DNA from: Tateyamaria sp. syn59
GTDB taxonomy: Bacteria > Pseudomonadota > Alphaproteobacteria > Rhodobacterales > Rhodobacteraceae
Direction of reading: 5' to 3'
Assembly (NCBI RefSeq): GCF_007995245.1
Contig: NZ_VCBA01000013.1
Span: forward strand, 25,086 to 89,085
Length of the DNA stretch: 64,000 nt
The notes below the pieces were generated by a model, which saw only the letters and a list, made by a program, of their open reading frames with translations, did not search any database and was not told the DNA's origin. Both the position numbers and the translations under genes were made by a program. Positions 9,034-19,475 of this stretch are shown one piece after another (position 1 is the stretch's first letter; each line of letters begins with the position of its first letter).

Positions 9034-12000
9034 CTATTCCGCCGCTTTAAGCGGTGCCGCCGTGAGTGGTTTGGGCAGTGGCGCCTCAGCATGGGCGGGT
9101 TCTTCGCCGAAGTCCCAGACCAGTTCCTCGGTTGCCACGGTCTTGCAATCGCGCGACAGCGCCCAGTCCTGTGCCGCGCGGCTGGCGCGGCCCATGGAAA
9201 GTTTGGCAAAGAGCTGGCTGAGCCAACCGGCATAGGTCACGATCCAGACCCGCAGCGCCAGCAAGGATGGCGTCACCATCAGTGTCAGCACCGTGGCAAT
9301 CCCCAGGCCAAATACGACCGCCGTCGCCAACTGCTTCCACCAAAGTGCCGTGGGGCTGTCGACGGTGTAACCGCCATTGCCGAAGTCCAGAGACAGGCCG
9401 AACATCATCGGCGCAAGGCCCGCCATCGTCGTGATCGTGGTCAGCAGCACGGGGCGGATACGGTCCTGCGCCGTGCGGATGATCGCCTCGATCCGGGGCA
9501 TGTATTTTTCGTATTCCTGGTAGGTGTCGATCAGCACGATGTTGTTGTTCACCACGATGCCCGCCAACGCGACGATGCCCGTACCCGTCATGATGATCGA
9601 GAACGCCTGTCCCATGACAAGCATCCCGATCAGCACACCGGTCGTGGACAGCACGACCGCACCTAGCACGAGGAGCGCGTTGTAGATCGAATTGAACTGG
9701 GCCAGCAGGATGATGAACATCAGGAACAGGGCCCCGGCAAAGGCTTGCCCCAGGAACGCACTGGATTCGGCCTGATCCTCCTGGTCGCCGGTCCATTCGG
9801 TTTCGACGCCTGCGGGGAACGGGTTCGTTTCGACCCATTTTGTGATCTCAGCGATGCGCTCGTTGGCGTTTACGGGGATCATCCGCAACTCACCCGCATT
9901 CAATTCTGCCTGTAGGTCCACGCCCCGGCCCTCGGGCGCGAGGTTGAAGAGGGCGTATCCCTGCCCATCGACAGTGACAACGGCATCCGTTGAGGGGCGC
10001 ACGGTGGCGACGATCTGCTCGACATCTGTGGTGCCATTGACCCGCTCGGTCCGCACCAGTTTATGCAGGCCGTCGAGGACATCCGCCTTCACATCGAAAT
10101 ACCGCTTCTGATCGACCCGGCTGATCTGCGCCAACTCGGCCACGGGGATGCGGGTGATGAAGTTGGCCAGCGGCACCAGACCATCCGCCGTGCGCACCTT
10201 CAGCGTGTCGAGCGTGGACAACACCCGGTCATCTTCCGGCAGGCGCACGCGGATTTCGATTTCCTCGTCCGACGTGTCCACCCGCATCGTGTCCAGCAGC
10301 AGACCGCGCGTCACCAGTTGCACCATCGCGCCAACGGTCGCCACATCAGCGCCGAAACGGCCCGCTTTTTCGACATCCACGTCGATCTGCCAGTCGATGC
10401 CGGGCAGGGGGCGCGTGTCCTCGATCCGGGTCAGGCCCGGCGTGCTGTCGAACTGGGCTCGGGCGAGGGATGCCGATTGCAACAGGTCTTCCCAATTGTC
10501 GCCCTTGATGCGCAGATGCACAGGCTTGGCCGATGCCGGGCCCTGCGCCAGCGCTAGAACCTCGGTCCGGATGCCCGGGATCTGCGACAGCTCCGCCGTC
10601 AGCTCATCCAGGATGGTGTTGCCGTCAAAATCAGATGCCTTGACTTGCCGCATGACCGTCCGATCGGTGAAGGGGATCGTGAACCATGGCTCGGACGTGT
10701 CGGGCCGGTCCTCCCATGCGATGGTCTCCAACTGGATCTGACCAATGGTGTCGCGCGGGCTTTGCGCACCGCCGGTGTTGGCGTTCAGACCACCGGCACC
10801 GGCAAAGGCAAAGGCGCTTTTGATGCCGGGATGCGCCAGCACGATCTCTTCGGCCTGACGCAGCAACGTGTCCTTTTCGTCCAGCGACATGTTTCCGCGG
10901 GCCAGCACATAGACAATCGACTGCTCCGGCTCCGTCTCGACAAAGAACTCCACACCGCGATTGTTGTTGATGAAGAAGATCATCGTGGTGCCGACAAAGA
11001 CAAAGACGCAGCCGATCATGACCAGTGGCATGATCGGATTGCCGACAATGCCCTGAATGACATAGCCGAAGGTCGACCGCTGATAGCCCGCATTCACACG
11101 GCGATTGCGCGTGCCAAACACTTTGCGCCAGCCCCAGGTGAGGCCAAACCCAAGGCGCAGAAACAGGGCGGTCACCGACAATGCTGCCATGATAGCCCCT
11201 GCAAAGGCGAGCGCGGCCAGCACCAGCATGGTCAGGCCGAACATGAACACGTCAATGAAGGTGGGCAGGACGGATCCAAACACGTTTTGTTGATCCATCA
11301 CCGCAAAGGCGCCGGTAACACGGTCGAGCAGAAACGGCACCGCCATGAGGCCAAGCATCATTACGCCGGACAGCACGAACAATCCCGCATGGGCCAGGAT
11401 CGGCATCGTGGCGATGCGCTGGTTGCCGTTGCTCAGCGCCTGAATGAACCGCCCCAGCACACCGCCCATCACAGGCAGGTAGACCAGCGCAACGATCAGC
11501 GACGCGGACAGAACAAAGATCAGCGTGACGGGCAACATGCCCATAAACTCGCCCGGCACACCGGGCCAGAACAGCATGGGTAGGAACGCGCAGAGCGTGG
11601 TCGCGGTCGACGACACGACCGGCCAGAACATACGCTTGGCCGCATCCACATAGGATTGCATGGGGCCGACCCCCGCCTGTTGCCGCTTGTCGGCATATTC
11701 CACGACCACGATGGCCCCATCCACCAGCATACCCACCGACAGGATCAGGCCGAACATCACGATGTTCGACACCGAAATGCCCATGATTGCCAACAGGACA
11801 AAGCACAGCAGGAACGATGTCGGGATGGCAAAGCCCACGAGGGCAGAGGCCCGCGGCCCCAGAAACGCCAGTGACACGATCATCACCAGCGCGATGGCGG
11901 TCAGGACAGAGCCTTCGAGCTGACGCACCATCGACGCCACTTCGCGGCTCTGGTCGTTCGATGTGCCGACGTTGACAACCGCTTTCAGCCCATCGGGCCA

Positions 12001-12924
12001 CAATGCACTACGCTCGGCGACCAGTTCCTTCACCTCGGTGGCGGTGTCGATCAGGTTGAAACCCTTGCGTTTGACAACCTGCAGGGCGACGGTGTCCGCC
12101 CCGTTGAAACGGGCGGTCGAGACGCGGTCCTCAAAGGTCAGATTGATCTGCGCCAGATCGCCCAGCGTGATGACGCGGTCGCCATTGGTCTTGACCGGCA
12201 ACTCATAAATGTCGCGCACGTCGTCAAAAGAGGAGGGGATCTTGACGGCAAAGGCACCCTGCGCCGTCTCCACCTCACCTGCTGCGATCAGTTGGTTGTT
12301 GTTCTGGACAACCGTGATCAACTCGCCTGCGGTGACATTGTAGGCCTCAAGGCGCAGCGGGTCGATGACCACCTCGACCATCTCGTCCCGGTTGCCGACA
12401 AGGCTCGCCTCCAGCACCGCGTCCAGCGCTTCGATATCGTCCTGCAGGTTCTTGGCCACGCGGGCAATCGTGCGTTCGGGGACGGGGCCCGAGAGGTTGA
12501 CGATCACGATGGGGAATTCGGAAAAGTTGAACTCTTCAACCGTGTATTGCTCGAACCCGTCAGGGAAATCGGCTTCAGCCTTGTCCATGGCATCCCGCAC
12601 ATCGGCCATGACCTGGGTCTTGTCCCAACCAAACTCGAACTCCAGCACCACGTTGGCATAGCCTTCGGCGGCGGTCGTCGACATGCGGTCCAGTCCGTCC
12701 AGGTCGGCCAGTTCGGTTTCCATCGGCTTGATCAGCAGGGTCTCGGAATCCGAAGCCGAAATGCCGGGGAACGGCACCGAGATCACCAGTGTCGGGATTT
12801 CGATGTCCGGCTCGCCTTCCTTGGGCAACACGATATAGGCCAGTGCCCCCGCCGCGATAGACAGAAAGACAAAGGCCACGACCATCCGCGCGCGGGAGGC
12901 GGCCCAGTCAACGATACCGGTCAT
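9034..12924 (-). CDS. RND-family efflux permease, oversized
   Basis: This 1296-residue inner-membrane proton-driven pump of the AcrB/MexB superfamily has the expected duplicated layout: N-terminal helix, porter loop with YTVEEFNFSEFP, a helix bundle with MLVDGAIVVVEYADK, a second porter loop and a second bundle with ALAGIVVNNNIVLIDTYQEYEKY. It is about 250 residues longer than typical AcrB. Part of the excess lies in the middle (about residues 500-630), where two additional hydrophobic stretches occur (LAHAGLFVLSGVMMLGLMAV; VFMFGLTMLVLAALAFAGAI). Its start overlaps the adaptor gene stop by ATGA, so the pair is one operon. No outer-membrane channel gene is adjacent. Substrate unknown. Confidence 0.93.
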   Translation of the reverse strand: MTGIVDWAASRARMVVAFVFLSIAAGALAYIVLPKEGEPDIEIPTLVISVPFPGISASDSETLLIKPMETELADLDGLDRMSTTAAEGYANVVLEFEFGWDKTQVMADVRDAMDKAEADFPDGFEQYTVEEFNFSEFPIVIVNLSGPVPERTIARVAKNLQDDIEALDAVLEASLVGNRDEMVEVVIDPLRLEAYNVTAGELITVVQNNNQLIAAGEVETAQGAFAVKIPSSFDDVRDIYELPVKTNGDRVITLGDLAQINLTFEDRVSTARFNGADTVALQVVKRKGFNLIDTATEVKELVAERSALWPDGLKAVVNVGTSNDQSREVASMVRQLEGSVLTAIALVMIVSLAFLGPRASALVGFAIPTSFLLCFVLLAIMGISVSNIVMFGLILSVGMLVDGAIVVVEYADKRQQAGVGPMQSYVDAAKRMFWPVVSSTATTLCAFLPMLFWPGVPGEFMGMLPVTLIFVLSASLIVALVYLPVMGGVLGRFIQALSNGNQRIATMPILAHAGLFVLSGVMMLGLMAVPFLLDRVTGAFAVMDQQNVFGSVLPTFIDVFMFGLTMLVLAALAFAGAIMAALSVTALFLRLGFGLTWGWRKVFGTRNRRVNAGYQRSTFGYVIQGIVGNPIMPLVMIGCVFVFVGTTMIFFINNNRGVEFFVETEPEQSIVYVLARGNMSLDEKDTLLRQAEEIVLAHPGIKSAFAFAGAGGLNANTGGAQSPRDTIGQIQLETIAWEDRPDTSEPWFTIPFTDRTVMRQVKASDFDGNTILDELTAELSQIPGIRTEVLALAQGPASAKPVHLRIKGDNWEDLLQSASLARAQFDSTPGLTRIEDTRPLPGIDWQIDVDVEKAGRFGADVATVGAMVQLVTRGLLLDTMRVDTSDEEIEIRVRLPEDDRVLSTLDTLKVRTADGLVPLANFITRIPVAELAQISRVDQKRYFDVKADVLDGLHKLVRTERVNGTTDVEQIVATVRPSTDAVVTVDGQGYALFNLAPEGRGVDLQAELNAGELRMIPVNANERIAEITKWVETNPFPAGVETEWTGDQEDQAESSAFLGQAFAGALFLMFIILLAQFNSIYNALLVLGAVVLSTTGVLIGMLVMGQAFSIIMTGTGIVALAGIVVNNNIVLIDTYQEYEKYMPRIEAIIRTAQDRIRPVLLTTITTMAGLAPMMFGLSLDFGNGGYTVDSPTALWWKQLATAVVFGLGIATVLTLMVTPSLLALRVWIVTYAGWLSQLFAKLSMGRASRAAQDWALSRDCKTVATEELVWDFGEEPAHAEAPLPKPLTAAPLKAAE

Positions 12925-14216
12925 TGTGTCTGCTCCTGGAAGGTCGGCGCGACAGTGACACCTGCGGTCACGAATTCCTGTCCCACCACGATCACGTTGA
13001 TCTCATCGGGTAGATCGGCCAGCCAGATGCCCTGTGCGGTGTCCCGGACGACCGTCGCCGAATTGAATGCGACAATGCCGTCTTCGTCCACGGTGCGCAG
13101 GCCCAGGGCCCCATCCTCGTTCAGTGTTAGTGCCGATGATGGAAGGAAATGCGCCTTCGCGCCTGCTGCGGAAATGGCGATTTCAGCCGTCTGGCCGTCG
13201 CTGATCTTCAGATCGGCATTGGGCACTTCAATCTCGACGCGGAAGGTACGTGTGGTCGGGTCAGCCGCACGGCTGAGGAAGGTGACTTCACCCGAAACCT
13301 CCTGCCCGCCTGCCGCGAGGCGGGCACCGGCGGTCGCGCCCGGTGTGATACGTGCGACCTCGGTTTCCGGGGCGTAGGCCACCAGCTTGATCGGATCAAG
13401 CTGGATCACGGTGGCGCAGAGTGAACCGGGCTGCAGCAATGTGCCCAGTTCTGCCGTGTCGCTTTCCAACAACCCGGCAAAGGGCGCGCGAATCTCCAGC
13501 CGCTCCAGTTCCTTTTCCGCCGTGGCAATAGCTGCGCTGGCGCTTTCGATCGTGGCGTCTGCGGCCTGCAAGCCGGATCTGGACGCGGTCACGCTGGCCT
13601 TTGCTGCTTCGAGCGAGGCTTGCGCTGCTGCTACCGCCGCATCGGCGTTCTTGACGCGGGTTTCTGCCGCAAAACCGTCTTCGCTCAGGCGGCGGGCCGC
13701 GTTCTGGTTCACAAGCGCTTCGTCGATACGGGCCTGCGCCTCGATGACCCGGCTCTCGGCTTCCGGCACCCGACTTTCTGCTTCGGTCTTGTTGGCGATG
13801 GCTTCGGCCAGCCGCGCGCGCGCCTCTGCGAGGGTTGATGCACGCGTGCCAGGGTCCAGCTCGCACATCAGCTGACCTGCTTCGACAAATGTCCCCTTGC
13901 GCAGCGGCGGAGAAATGACGGTTGAGGATGTCTCGGCCCGCACTTCGACTTCGCGTGCGGCCTCTGTCTGGCCGCGCAAGACCACGGCATTGTCTATTTC
14001 CCGCGCAACCGATGCACGGGCAACCACTCGGATCAAGGCTTGGGTGTCAGGGTCGCCCGAAGCCTCTGCAGCCCCGTTCAACGGCGCATCCGCGGTGTCA
14101 CCTTCGGCGGTTTCAGCCCCGCCCGCAAGAAACGCGAGGGTTCGTTCCCGCTCGATAATCCAAAAATACAGCCCTGCGCCCACAACAATGGCCAAGATCA
14201 ACGACACAATCCGCAT
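12921..14216 (-). CDS. RND efflux periplasmic adaptor (membrane fusion protein)
   Basis: I place the start at the ATG at 14216 (AGGAAAG upstream) rather than 19 codons earlier. The 431-residue protein has an N-terminal membrane anchor (VSLILAIVVGAGLYFWII), a lipoyl-like half (EVRAETSSTVISPPLRKGTFVEAGQLMCELD), a long alpha-helical hairpin rich in Ala, Glu and Arg (about residues 115-215), a second lipoyl half (LEIRAPFAGLLES) and a beta-barrel domain. It should bridge the downstream RND permease to an outer-membrane channel. The genes overlap by 4 bases, so it is the first gene of the two-gene operon. Confidence 0.93.
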   Translation of the reverse strand: MRIVSLILAIVVGAGLYFWIIERERTLAFLAGGAETAEGDTADAPLNGAAEASGDPDTQALIRVVARASVAREIDNAVVLRGQTEAAREVEVRAETSSTVISPPLRKGTFVEAGQLMCELDPGTRASTLAEARARLAEAIANKTEAESRVPEAESRVIEAQARIDEALVNQNAARRLSEDGFAAETRVKNADAAVAAAQASLEAAKASVTASRSGLQAADATIESASAAIATAEKELERLEIRAPFAGLLESDTAELGTLLQPGSLCATVIQLDPIKLVAYAPETEVARITPGATAGARLAAGGQEVSGEVTFLSRAADPTTRTFRVEIEVPNADLKISDGQTAEIAISAAGAKAHFLPSSALTLNEDGALGLRTVDEDGIVAFNSATVVRDTAQGIWLADLPDEINVIVVGQEFVTAGVTVAPTFQEQTQ

Positions 14217-14459
14217 TTCGTATTCTTTCCTGATAGACGGCACTTCGCAAACTGACGAAGCGTCACGCGGCATATAAGAGCTTACGTCTAAACTAACCAG
14301 TTCAGATTAAAAAAATTGAGACACAATCGCAAGCTTGGCCAAATGCCGCAGATTTGAGCACGATTACCCGCTCTTGGCTTGGGCGCGCCATCACGATAAG
14401 ACAGCCGCGAAAACAAACACGGGGTGGCCAGATCCACCACGGGAACTGGGAGCGCGGGC

Positions 14460-15131
14460 GTGAGCGATACCGACAGCTTTATTGATGAAGTCACCGAAGA
14501 GGTGCGCCGCGACCGCCTGTTTGGCTATGTCAAACGCTACGGTTGGATTGCCGGGTTGGTCATCCTGCTGATCGTCGGCGCCGCTGGCTTCAACGAATAC
14601 CGCCGGGCCCAGGAACAAGCGCGGGCTCAAGCGCTCGGTGACGCGATGCTGGCCGCTCTCGCGTCCAATGAAGACGCCGCACGGGCCGAAGCGCTGGCAG
14701 GTGTCACCGCTGAAACGCCCGAGGGTGCCGCCGTGCTGGCTTTCATGACCGCGGGCGCGCAGGCCCAGGCAGGCCAGGACGCGGAGGCCATTGCCACGCT
14801 GGCACCGGTCGCGCAATCCTCTGACCTGCCGCTGATCTACCGCCAGATCGCCACGTTCAAATCGCTCATGCTGCAATCGACAACCGAGGATGCCGACACC
14901 CGCCGCCAGGGCTTTGCGGCCCTCGCTGTTCCCGGCGTCCGCCTCCGTCTGCACGCCGAAGAGCAACTGGCGCTCATCGATATCGAGACCGGCGACACAG
15001 ACGCGGCAATCGCCCGCTTTCAAAGCATAATGGACGACGCCGAAGCGACCCCGGGCTTGCAACGCCGTGCCCTACAGGCAATGGTGGCGCTGGGCGGCGC
15101 GCCAGAGGCCACAGAGACCGCCGGAGAATAA
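14460..15131 (+). CDS. YfgM/tetratricopeptide-type membrane protein
   Basis: The GTG at 14460 with GGGAG seven bases upstream is preferred over a GTG at 14424 that lacks a ribosome site. The 223-residue protein has a short cytosolic N-terminus (TDSFIDEVTEEVRRDRLF), one membrane helix (about residues 27-45) and a helical TPR-like periplasmic domain. This is the layout of YfgM, a SecYEG-associated periplasmic chaperone partner. It precedes bamB by one base, matching the enterobacterial yfgM-bamB-der order, which supports the call. Similarity is by architecture and context rather than a signature motif. Confidence 0.8.
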   Translation: MSDTDSFIDEVTEEVRRDRLFGYVKRYGWIAGLVILLIVGAAGFNEYRRAQEQARAQALGDAMLAALASNEDAARAEALAGVTAETPEGAAVLAFMTAGAQAQAGQDAEAIATLAPVAQSSDLPLIYRQIATFKSLMLQSTTEDADTRRQGFAALAVPGVRLRLHAEEQLALIDIETGDTDAAIARFQSIMDDAEATPGLQRRALQAMVALGGAPEATETAGE

Positions 15132-15132
15132 G

Positions 15133-16488
15133 ATGGGTCGGACGATGAGGGATCGGGGCATGGGACTTTACGCGCAGCGCCGTGCCGTGTTGGGGATTGT
15201 AGCACTTGCTGTCCTGGCCGGGTGCGCCGAACGGGAAACCATCCTGCCCGGCAAACGCGAACCGGTCTCGGCCGCGCTGTCCGGCGAAGCGACCGAAGCC
15301 GTGGTCCTAACGGACGCGGCCCGCGACATCACACTGCCACCTCAGGTCGCCAATGCCGACGCGGCGCAAAGCTTTGGCACACCGGCCTTCCGCACCGATC
15401 ACCCGCAACTGAACCAGACACTCACACCAATCTGGTCCGTGAATATTGGCGAAGGCGACAGCCGGAAACACCGCATCGTGGCGGATCCGGTCGTGGCGGG
15501 CGGGCGCGTCTTCACGCTGGACGCTGAAACGACCGTTTCTGCCGTCTCCACTTCCGGCCAGCTGCTATGGCAACGCGATATCCTGCCCGCCCGCGCCGAA
15601 CAGGGCGATGGCACCGGTGGCGGGCTCGCCGTTGATGGCGATGTGCTTTATGTCTCAAGCGGCCTCGGCACGCTCACCGCGCTTGACACCAGCACTGGCG
15701 GCACCCTGTGGACGCAAGAACTGGAGGCGATCGGCGTCGGGCGCCCTACAGTGTTCGAAAACCTCGTTTACGTCATGGCTGGCGACGACACCGGCTGGGC
15801 TATCGAAAAAGACGACGGGCGTATCGCCTGGCAAGTCACAAGTTCCGAAGCACGCACGAACGTGCTGGGTGGCCCCGCGCCCATCGTGACGGACGGGCTC
15901 ACGGTCTTCTCCTTCGGCTCGGGCGAGTTGCAGGCCGTGTTCCGGCAGGGCGGGCTCCGGCGCTGGGACGCCTCTGTTCTGGGGGAACGGCAGGGGCGTG
16001 CATTGTCCAAGGTCGATGATGTCACCGGTCGGCCCATCGCCAAGGATGGTGTCATCTATGCCGGAAACCAGTCCGGGCGCACCGTGGCCGTGAACGCAGG
16101 CTCCGGCACCCCGATCTGGACCGCGGGCGAGGGGGCGATCGACACCGTTCTGCCGGTGGGCAACAGTGTCTTCCTGATCTCCGACCGCAACGAACTGCTT
16201 CGTCTCGATGCCGCAGATGGCAGCCGGGTCTGGGGCACGCGCCTGCCCAACTTTGTTCAGAACCGGCCAAATCGCCAGTCCGAGGTCTTTGCCCATCACG
16301 GCCCCGTTTTGGCTGGCGGCCGCCTGCTGGTTGCCTCGTCGGATGAAGTGCTGCGCAGTTTTGACCCTACAACGGGCGCGCTGGCCGGTTCGGCAGATAT
16401 TCCCGGTGGTGCATCCACGGCCCCCGTGGTTGCGGGGCAAACACTGTATGTCGTGTCGCGCAACGGGCAATTGCTGGCCTACCGATAA
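15133..16488 (+). CDS. bamB: Outer-membrane assembly lipoprotein BamB
   Basis: The start at 15133 (GGAG upstream) gives 451 residues; an ATG at 15160 also has a good ribosome site and puts the signal peptide at the very N-terminus. A lipoprotein signal ends in LAGC (Cys31), so the protein should be lipidated and sorted to the outer membrane. The rest is a PQQ-like beta-propeller with repeated blades (GGRVFTLDAETTVSAVSTSGQLLW; GDVLYVSSGLGTLTALDTSTGGTLW; LYVVSRNGQLLAY). BamB is the scaffold lipoprotein of the BamA beta-barrel assembly machine. It lies between a YfgM-like gene and der, as in other proteobacteria. Confidence 0.92.
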   Translation: MGRTMRDRGMGLYAQRRAVLGIVALAVLAGCAERETILPGKREPVSAALSGEATEAVVLTDAARDITLPPQVANADAAQSFGTPAFRTDHPQLNQTLTPIWSVNIGEGDSRKHRIVADPVVAGGRVFTLDAETTVSAVSTSGQLLWQRDILPARAEQGDGTGGGLAVDGDVLYVSSGLGTLTALDTSTGGTLWTQELEAIGVGRPTVFENLVYVMAGDDTGWAIEKDDGRIAWQVTSSEARTNVLGGPAPIVTDGLTVFSFGSGELQAVFRQGGLRRWDASVLGERQGRALSKVDDVTGRPIAKDGVIYAGNQSGRTVAVNAGSGTPIWTAGEGAIDTVLPVGNSVFLISDRNELLRLDAADGSRVWGTRLPNFVQNRPNRQSEVFAHHGPVLAGGRLLVASSDEVLRSFDPTTGALAGSADIPGGASTAPVVAGQTLYVVSRNGQLLAYR

Positions 16489-16528
16489 ACGGTAGGTGCC
16501 CCTTGGACCGGCGCGCGTGCATAGGGCC

Positions 16529-17041
16529 TCAAACGGGACCTTTGCGTGCAGTCTTGGCATAGATCACCTGCTCCGCACCAAACCGTTGAACCCGCGTGAT
16601 CGCTACCATGCCCAGCTGTTCAAGCAGGCGGCAGGACGCCCCATTCGCGGTCTGGGTTTCCGCGATCACCCGCTTCAGTGCGCCAGTGCAAAGGGCTTCG
16701 GCAACGACAGCGCCAACGGCTTCGCGGGCATATCCATGCCCCCACACGGCGGGATCGAACTGGTACGACACCTCTGTATCTGCCCCGTCCTTGTGCCGCC
16801 CCAGCTCCACCATCCCAAGCGATTGGGCGTCTGCAGCACGACAGACCAGCCAGGCCGCCGCACCATCGGGCAAGGACAGGTATTCCCAAAACCGGCGCAT
16901 CGCATGTTGCCTTGATACGGGGCCGCCCAGATACCGTCGCGTGTCGGCATTGCCCAGCAAGCGTACGAAGAACCGGCAGTCCTGCAGGGCCAGCGGACGC
17001 AAAACCAGCCGCTGTGTCCGTATCTCTTGTGCAAGCCTCAT
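16529..17041 (-). CDS. GNAT-family N-acetyltransferase
   Basis: This is a 170-residue protein read from the ATG at 17041; the frame is open further upstream but that part is antisense to der. It starts with the RimJ/RimL-type opening [13 protein letters not shown] and carries the acetyl-CoA-binding segment [18 protein letters not shown] plus the C-terminal [13 protein letters not shown]. Such enzymes acetylate protein N-termini or small amines. The gene lies head to tail against the bamB-der direction, splitting that pair, and its start is 115 bp from the der start. No strong ribosome site is visible. Substrate unknown. Confidence 0.85.
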   Translation of the reverse strand: MRLAQEIRTQRLVLRPLALQDCRFFVRLLGNADTRRYLGGPVSRQHAMRRFWEYLSLPDGAAAWLVCRAADAQSLGMVELGRHKDGADTEVSYQFDPAVWGHGYAREAVGAVVAEALCTGALKRVIAETQTANGASCRLLEQLGMVAITRVQRFGAEQVIYAKTARKGPV

Positions 17042-17156
17042 GGAACCAGCAAAGGCAGAGCCGTGGGACAACGCAAGGTTCGTGTGCGTCGGACCCCCTT
17101 TAAGTGACCGTCCGCATAGTCTATGTGCACGGCTTGATCTGTCGGATACGCACCCC

Positions 17157-18608
17157 ATGACCATGACCCTCGCCATTGTCGGACGGCCCAATGTGGGCAA
17201 GTCGACGCTGTTCAACCGCCTTGTGGGCAAGCGCCTGGCGCTGGTCGACGACCAGCCCGGCGTGACGCGCGACCTGCGCGAGGGACTCGGGAAGCTCGCT
17301 GACCTGCGCTTTACCGTGATCGACACGGCCGGGCTTGAGGAAGCCAACGATGACAGCCTGCAGGGCCGCATGCGCCGCCTGACCGAACGTGCCGTCGACA
17401 TGGCCGATGTGTGCCTCTTCATGATCGACGCCCGCACCGGCGTGACGCCGACGGACGAGGTCTTTGCCGACATCCTGCGCAAGCGCGCCGATCACGTGCT
17501 GCTCGCCGCCAACAAGGGCGAAGGGTCCGCCGCCGATGCTGGCGTGCTCGAAGCCTTCTCGCTCGGTCTGGGCGAGCCGATCCGACTGTCTGCAGAACAT
17601 GGTGAGGGGCTCAACGACCTCTATGCCCAACTGCAGCCTCTTGCCGATCTCTTCGCAGAGAAAAACGCGCAGGAAGATCCCGAAACCGACGTGAGCGTGG
17701 ACGGGGAGGACACCGACGAGGTCCCCCAACCCACAGCCTCGAAACCCCTGCAAGTGGCTGTCGTGGGCCGTCCGAACGCGGGCAAATCCACCCTCATCAA
17801 CCGCATCATCGGCGAAGACCGCCTGTTGACCGGCCCCGAAGCCGGGATCACCCGCGACGCAATCTCCCTGCGTACCGACTGGGACGGCACGCCCATGCGC
17901 ATCTTTGACACCGCAGGCATGCGCAAGCGGGCCAAGGTGCAGGAAAAGTTGGAAAAGCTGTCCGTCTCTGACGGCCTGCGTGCCGTGAAATTCGCCGAGG
18001 TGGTTGTCGTGCTCCTTGATGCCGCCATCCCCTTTGAACAGCAGGACCTGCGGATCGCAGACCTCGCCGAACGCGAAGGGCGCGCTGTCGTCATCGCCAT
18101 CAACAAATGGGATGTCGAAGACGACAAGCAGGCCAAGCTGAGGGAGCTGAAAGAGAGCTTTGAACGGCTTCTGCCCCAACTCAAGGGCGCGCCGCTTGTG
18201 ACCGTCTCGGCCAAGACCGGTCGCGGCCTCGACCGTCTGCACGGCGCGATCCTGCGCGCCTATGACGTCTGGAACCGCCGGGTTCCCACCGCTGCTCTGA
18301 ACCGCTGGCTGACCGGTATGCTCGAACAGCACCCGCCGCCGGCACCGCAAGGAAAGCGGATCAAGCTGCGCTACATGACCCAGGCCAAGACCCGGCCACC
18401 GGGTTTCGTTGTCATGTGCTCGCACCCCGACAAGGTGCCGGAAAGCTACAACCGCTATCTGGTGAACGGCCTGCGCCTCGACTTCGACATGCCGGGCACG
18501 CCAATCCGCCTGTTCATGCGTGGGCAAAGCGATGCCAATCCCTACAAGGGCCGCAAAAAGGCGGGGCCCTCCAAGCTGCGCAAACACACCGAAGGACGGC
18601 GCGGTTAA
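17157..18608 (+). CDS. der: Ribosome biogenesis GTPase Der (EngA)
   Basis: The start is the ATG at 17157, with a second in-frame ATG six bases on. The 483-residue protein has two tandem GTPase domains, G1 motifs GRPNVGKST (residues 9-17) and GRPNAGKST (about 204), each followed by DTAG switch motifs, then a KH-like C-terminal domain ([34 protein letters not shown]). Der is essential for 50S subunit assembly. An acidic linker (about residues 165-198) separates the GTPase domains. The long open frame upstream of 17157 is antisense to the GNAT gene and not coding. Confidence 0.97.
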   Translation: MTMTLAIVGRPNVGKSTLFNRLVGKRLALVDDQPGVTRDLREGLGKLADLRFTVIDTAGLEEANDDSLQGRMRRLTERAVDMADVCLFMIDARTGVTPTDEVFADILRKRADHVLLAANKGEGSAADAGVLEAFSLGLGEPIRLSAEHGEGLNDLYAQLQPLADLFAEKNAQEDPETDVSVDGEDTDEVPQPTASKPLQVAVVGRPNAGKSTLINRIIGEDRLLTGPEAGITRDAISLRTDWDGTPMRIFDTAGMRKRAKVQEKLEKLSVSDGLRAVKFAEVVVVLLDAAIPFEQQDLRIADLAEREGRAVVIAINKWDVEDDKQAKLRELKESFERLLPQLKGAPLVTVSAKTGRGLDRLHGAILRAYDVWNRRVPTAALNRWLTGMLEQHPPPAPQGKRIKLRYMTQAKTRPPGFVVMCSHPDKVPESYNRYLVNGLRLDFDMPGTPIRLFMRGQSDANPYKGRKKAGPSKLRKHTEGRRG

Positions 18609-18646
18609 CCTTGGTTAACGGAATTTAACAGAAAAAGCGTTTGAAA

Positions 18647-19363
18647 TCAGAGTTGTCCCCGCGGGGACAGATTTTCGCCGCGTATGGCGCTTACCGTGGG
18701 TCGGATCATGACGACCGCTCCCAGCACCGCCAGCGCCCCGACCGAGCGTGGATCAAAGCCGTTCTGAACGCCAATGGCCACCAGCGCCCAGATGACCGCG
18801 ACCCCATAGGTCGGCGCGCGCCCGAGGCCTCGTTGGATCAGCAGCGCGAGGATCACCGCCGCGGTCACCATCAGCCAGGCCGCCGTCCGCTCGGATGTCC
18901 AGCCATATCCACCGAGCATCAGCCCAAGCGCCACACAGCTCGCCGCACTCAGCCACCCAGCATAAAGGCCAACCGGCCAAGCCGCCGCCCAGGGATCGAG
19001 CCGCGGACTACGCCAAAGAGCGATGAGCGCGCTGATCAGCATCACCCAGATCAGGACGGTCGCCCAGACTGGGCTCTGCACGGCGACCGGCAACCAAACG
19101 CTGCCCACCGCCAGCGACACCGCCAACGGGACGCGCATCGGAGCCCAATCCGGTGCCGACCAGCGCTTAACCACGCCAAAGCCCGCGCCGACCACCAGCC
19201 AAAGGTAGATCGGCCCCCAGATCGCAAACGCGTATCCTTCGGGCTGCACGGGCGGGTTGATCTGCGGAACGGGGAACTGGTCGCCTTCGAACCCACCGAA
19301 ATCCGGCACCCAGAAGGGCGACGCGGCAAAGGTCAGGGCGAGGATCAGCACGAGCGCAGGCAT
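18647..19363 (-). CDS. TspO/tryptophan-rich sensory-like membrane protein (tentative)
   Basis: A 238-residue protein with at least six hydrophobic helices starts after GGTGGAAAACC. Its best landmark is EGYAFAIWGPIYLWLVVGAGFGV, which resembles the FSIWxxIYL segment of tryptophan-rich sensory/TspO-like proteins; Trp is abundant in the helices. It is longer than classic 160-residue TspO. Function in Rhodobacteraceae could be tetrapyrrole or redox sensing, but this is inference from the family name only. It converges with der and is transcribed away from the DUF2235 gene, so it seems monocistronic. Confidence 0.6.
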   Translation of the reverse strand: MPALVLILALTFAASPFWVPDFGGFEGDQFPVPQINPPVQPEGYAFAIWGPIYLWLVVGAGFGVVKRWSAPDWAPMRVPLAVSLAVGSVWLPVAVQSPVWATVLIWVMLISALIALWRSPRLDPWAAAWPVGLYAGWLSAASCVALGLMLGGYGWTSERTAAWLMVTAAVILALLIQRGLGRAPTYGVAVIWALVAIGVQNGFDPRSVGALAVLGAVVMIRPTVSAIRGENLSPRGQL

Positions 19364-19475
19364 GGTTTTCCACCGTTTACAAAATTTCTACCGCAGATCA
19401 TCTTTGTGACGAAACCACGAATTTCAGCCAGTCAGAACCTAGTCTGGCGCATTGCATTTCAAGGACTTGCCTACC

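Noticed and set aside
17121..18587. 488-codon minus-strand frame opposite der
   Set aside because: Antisense shadow of an essential, motif-complete GTPase.
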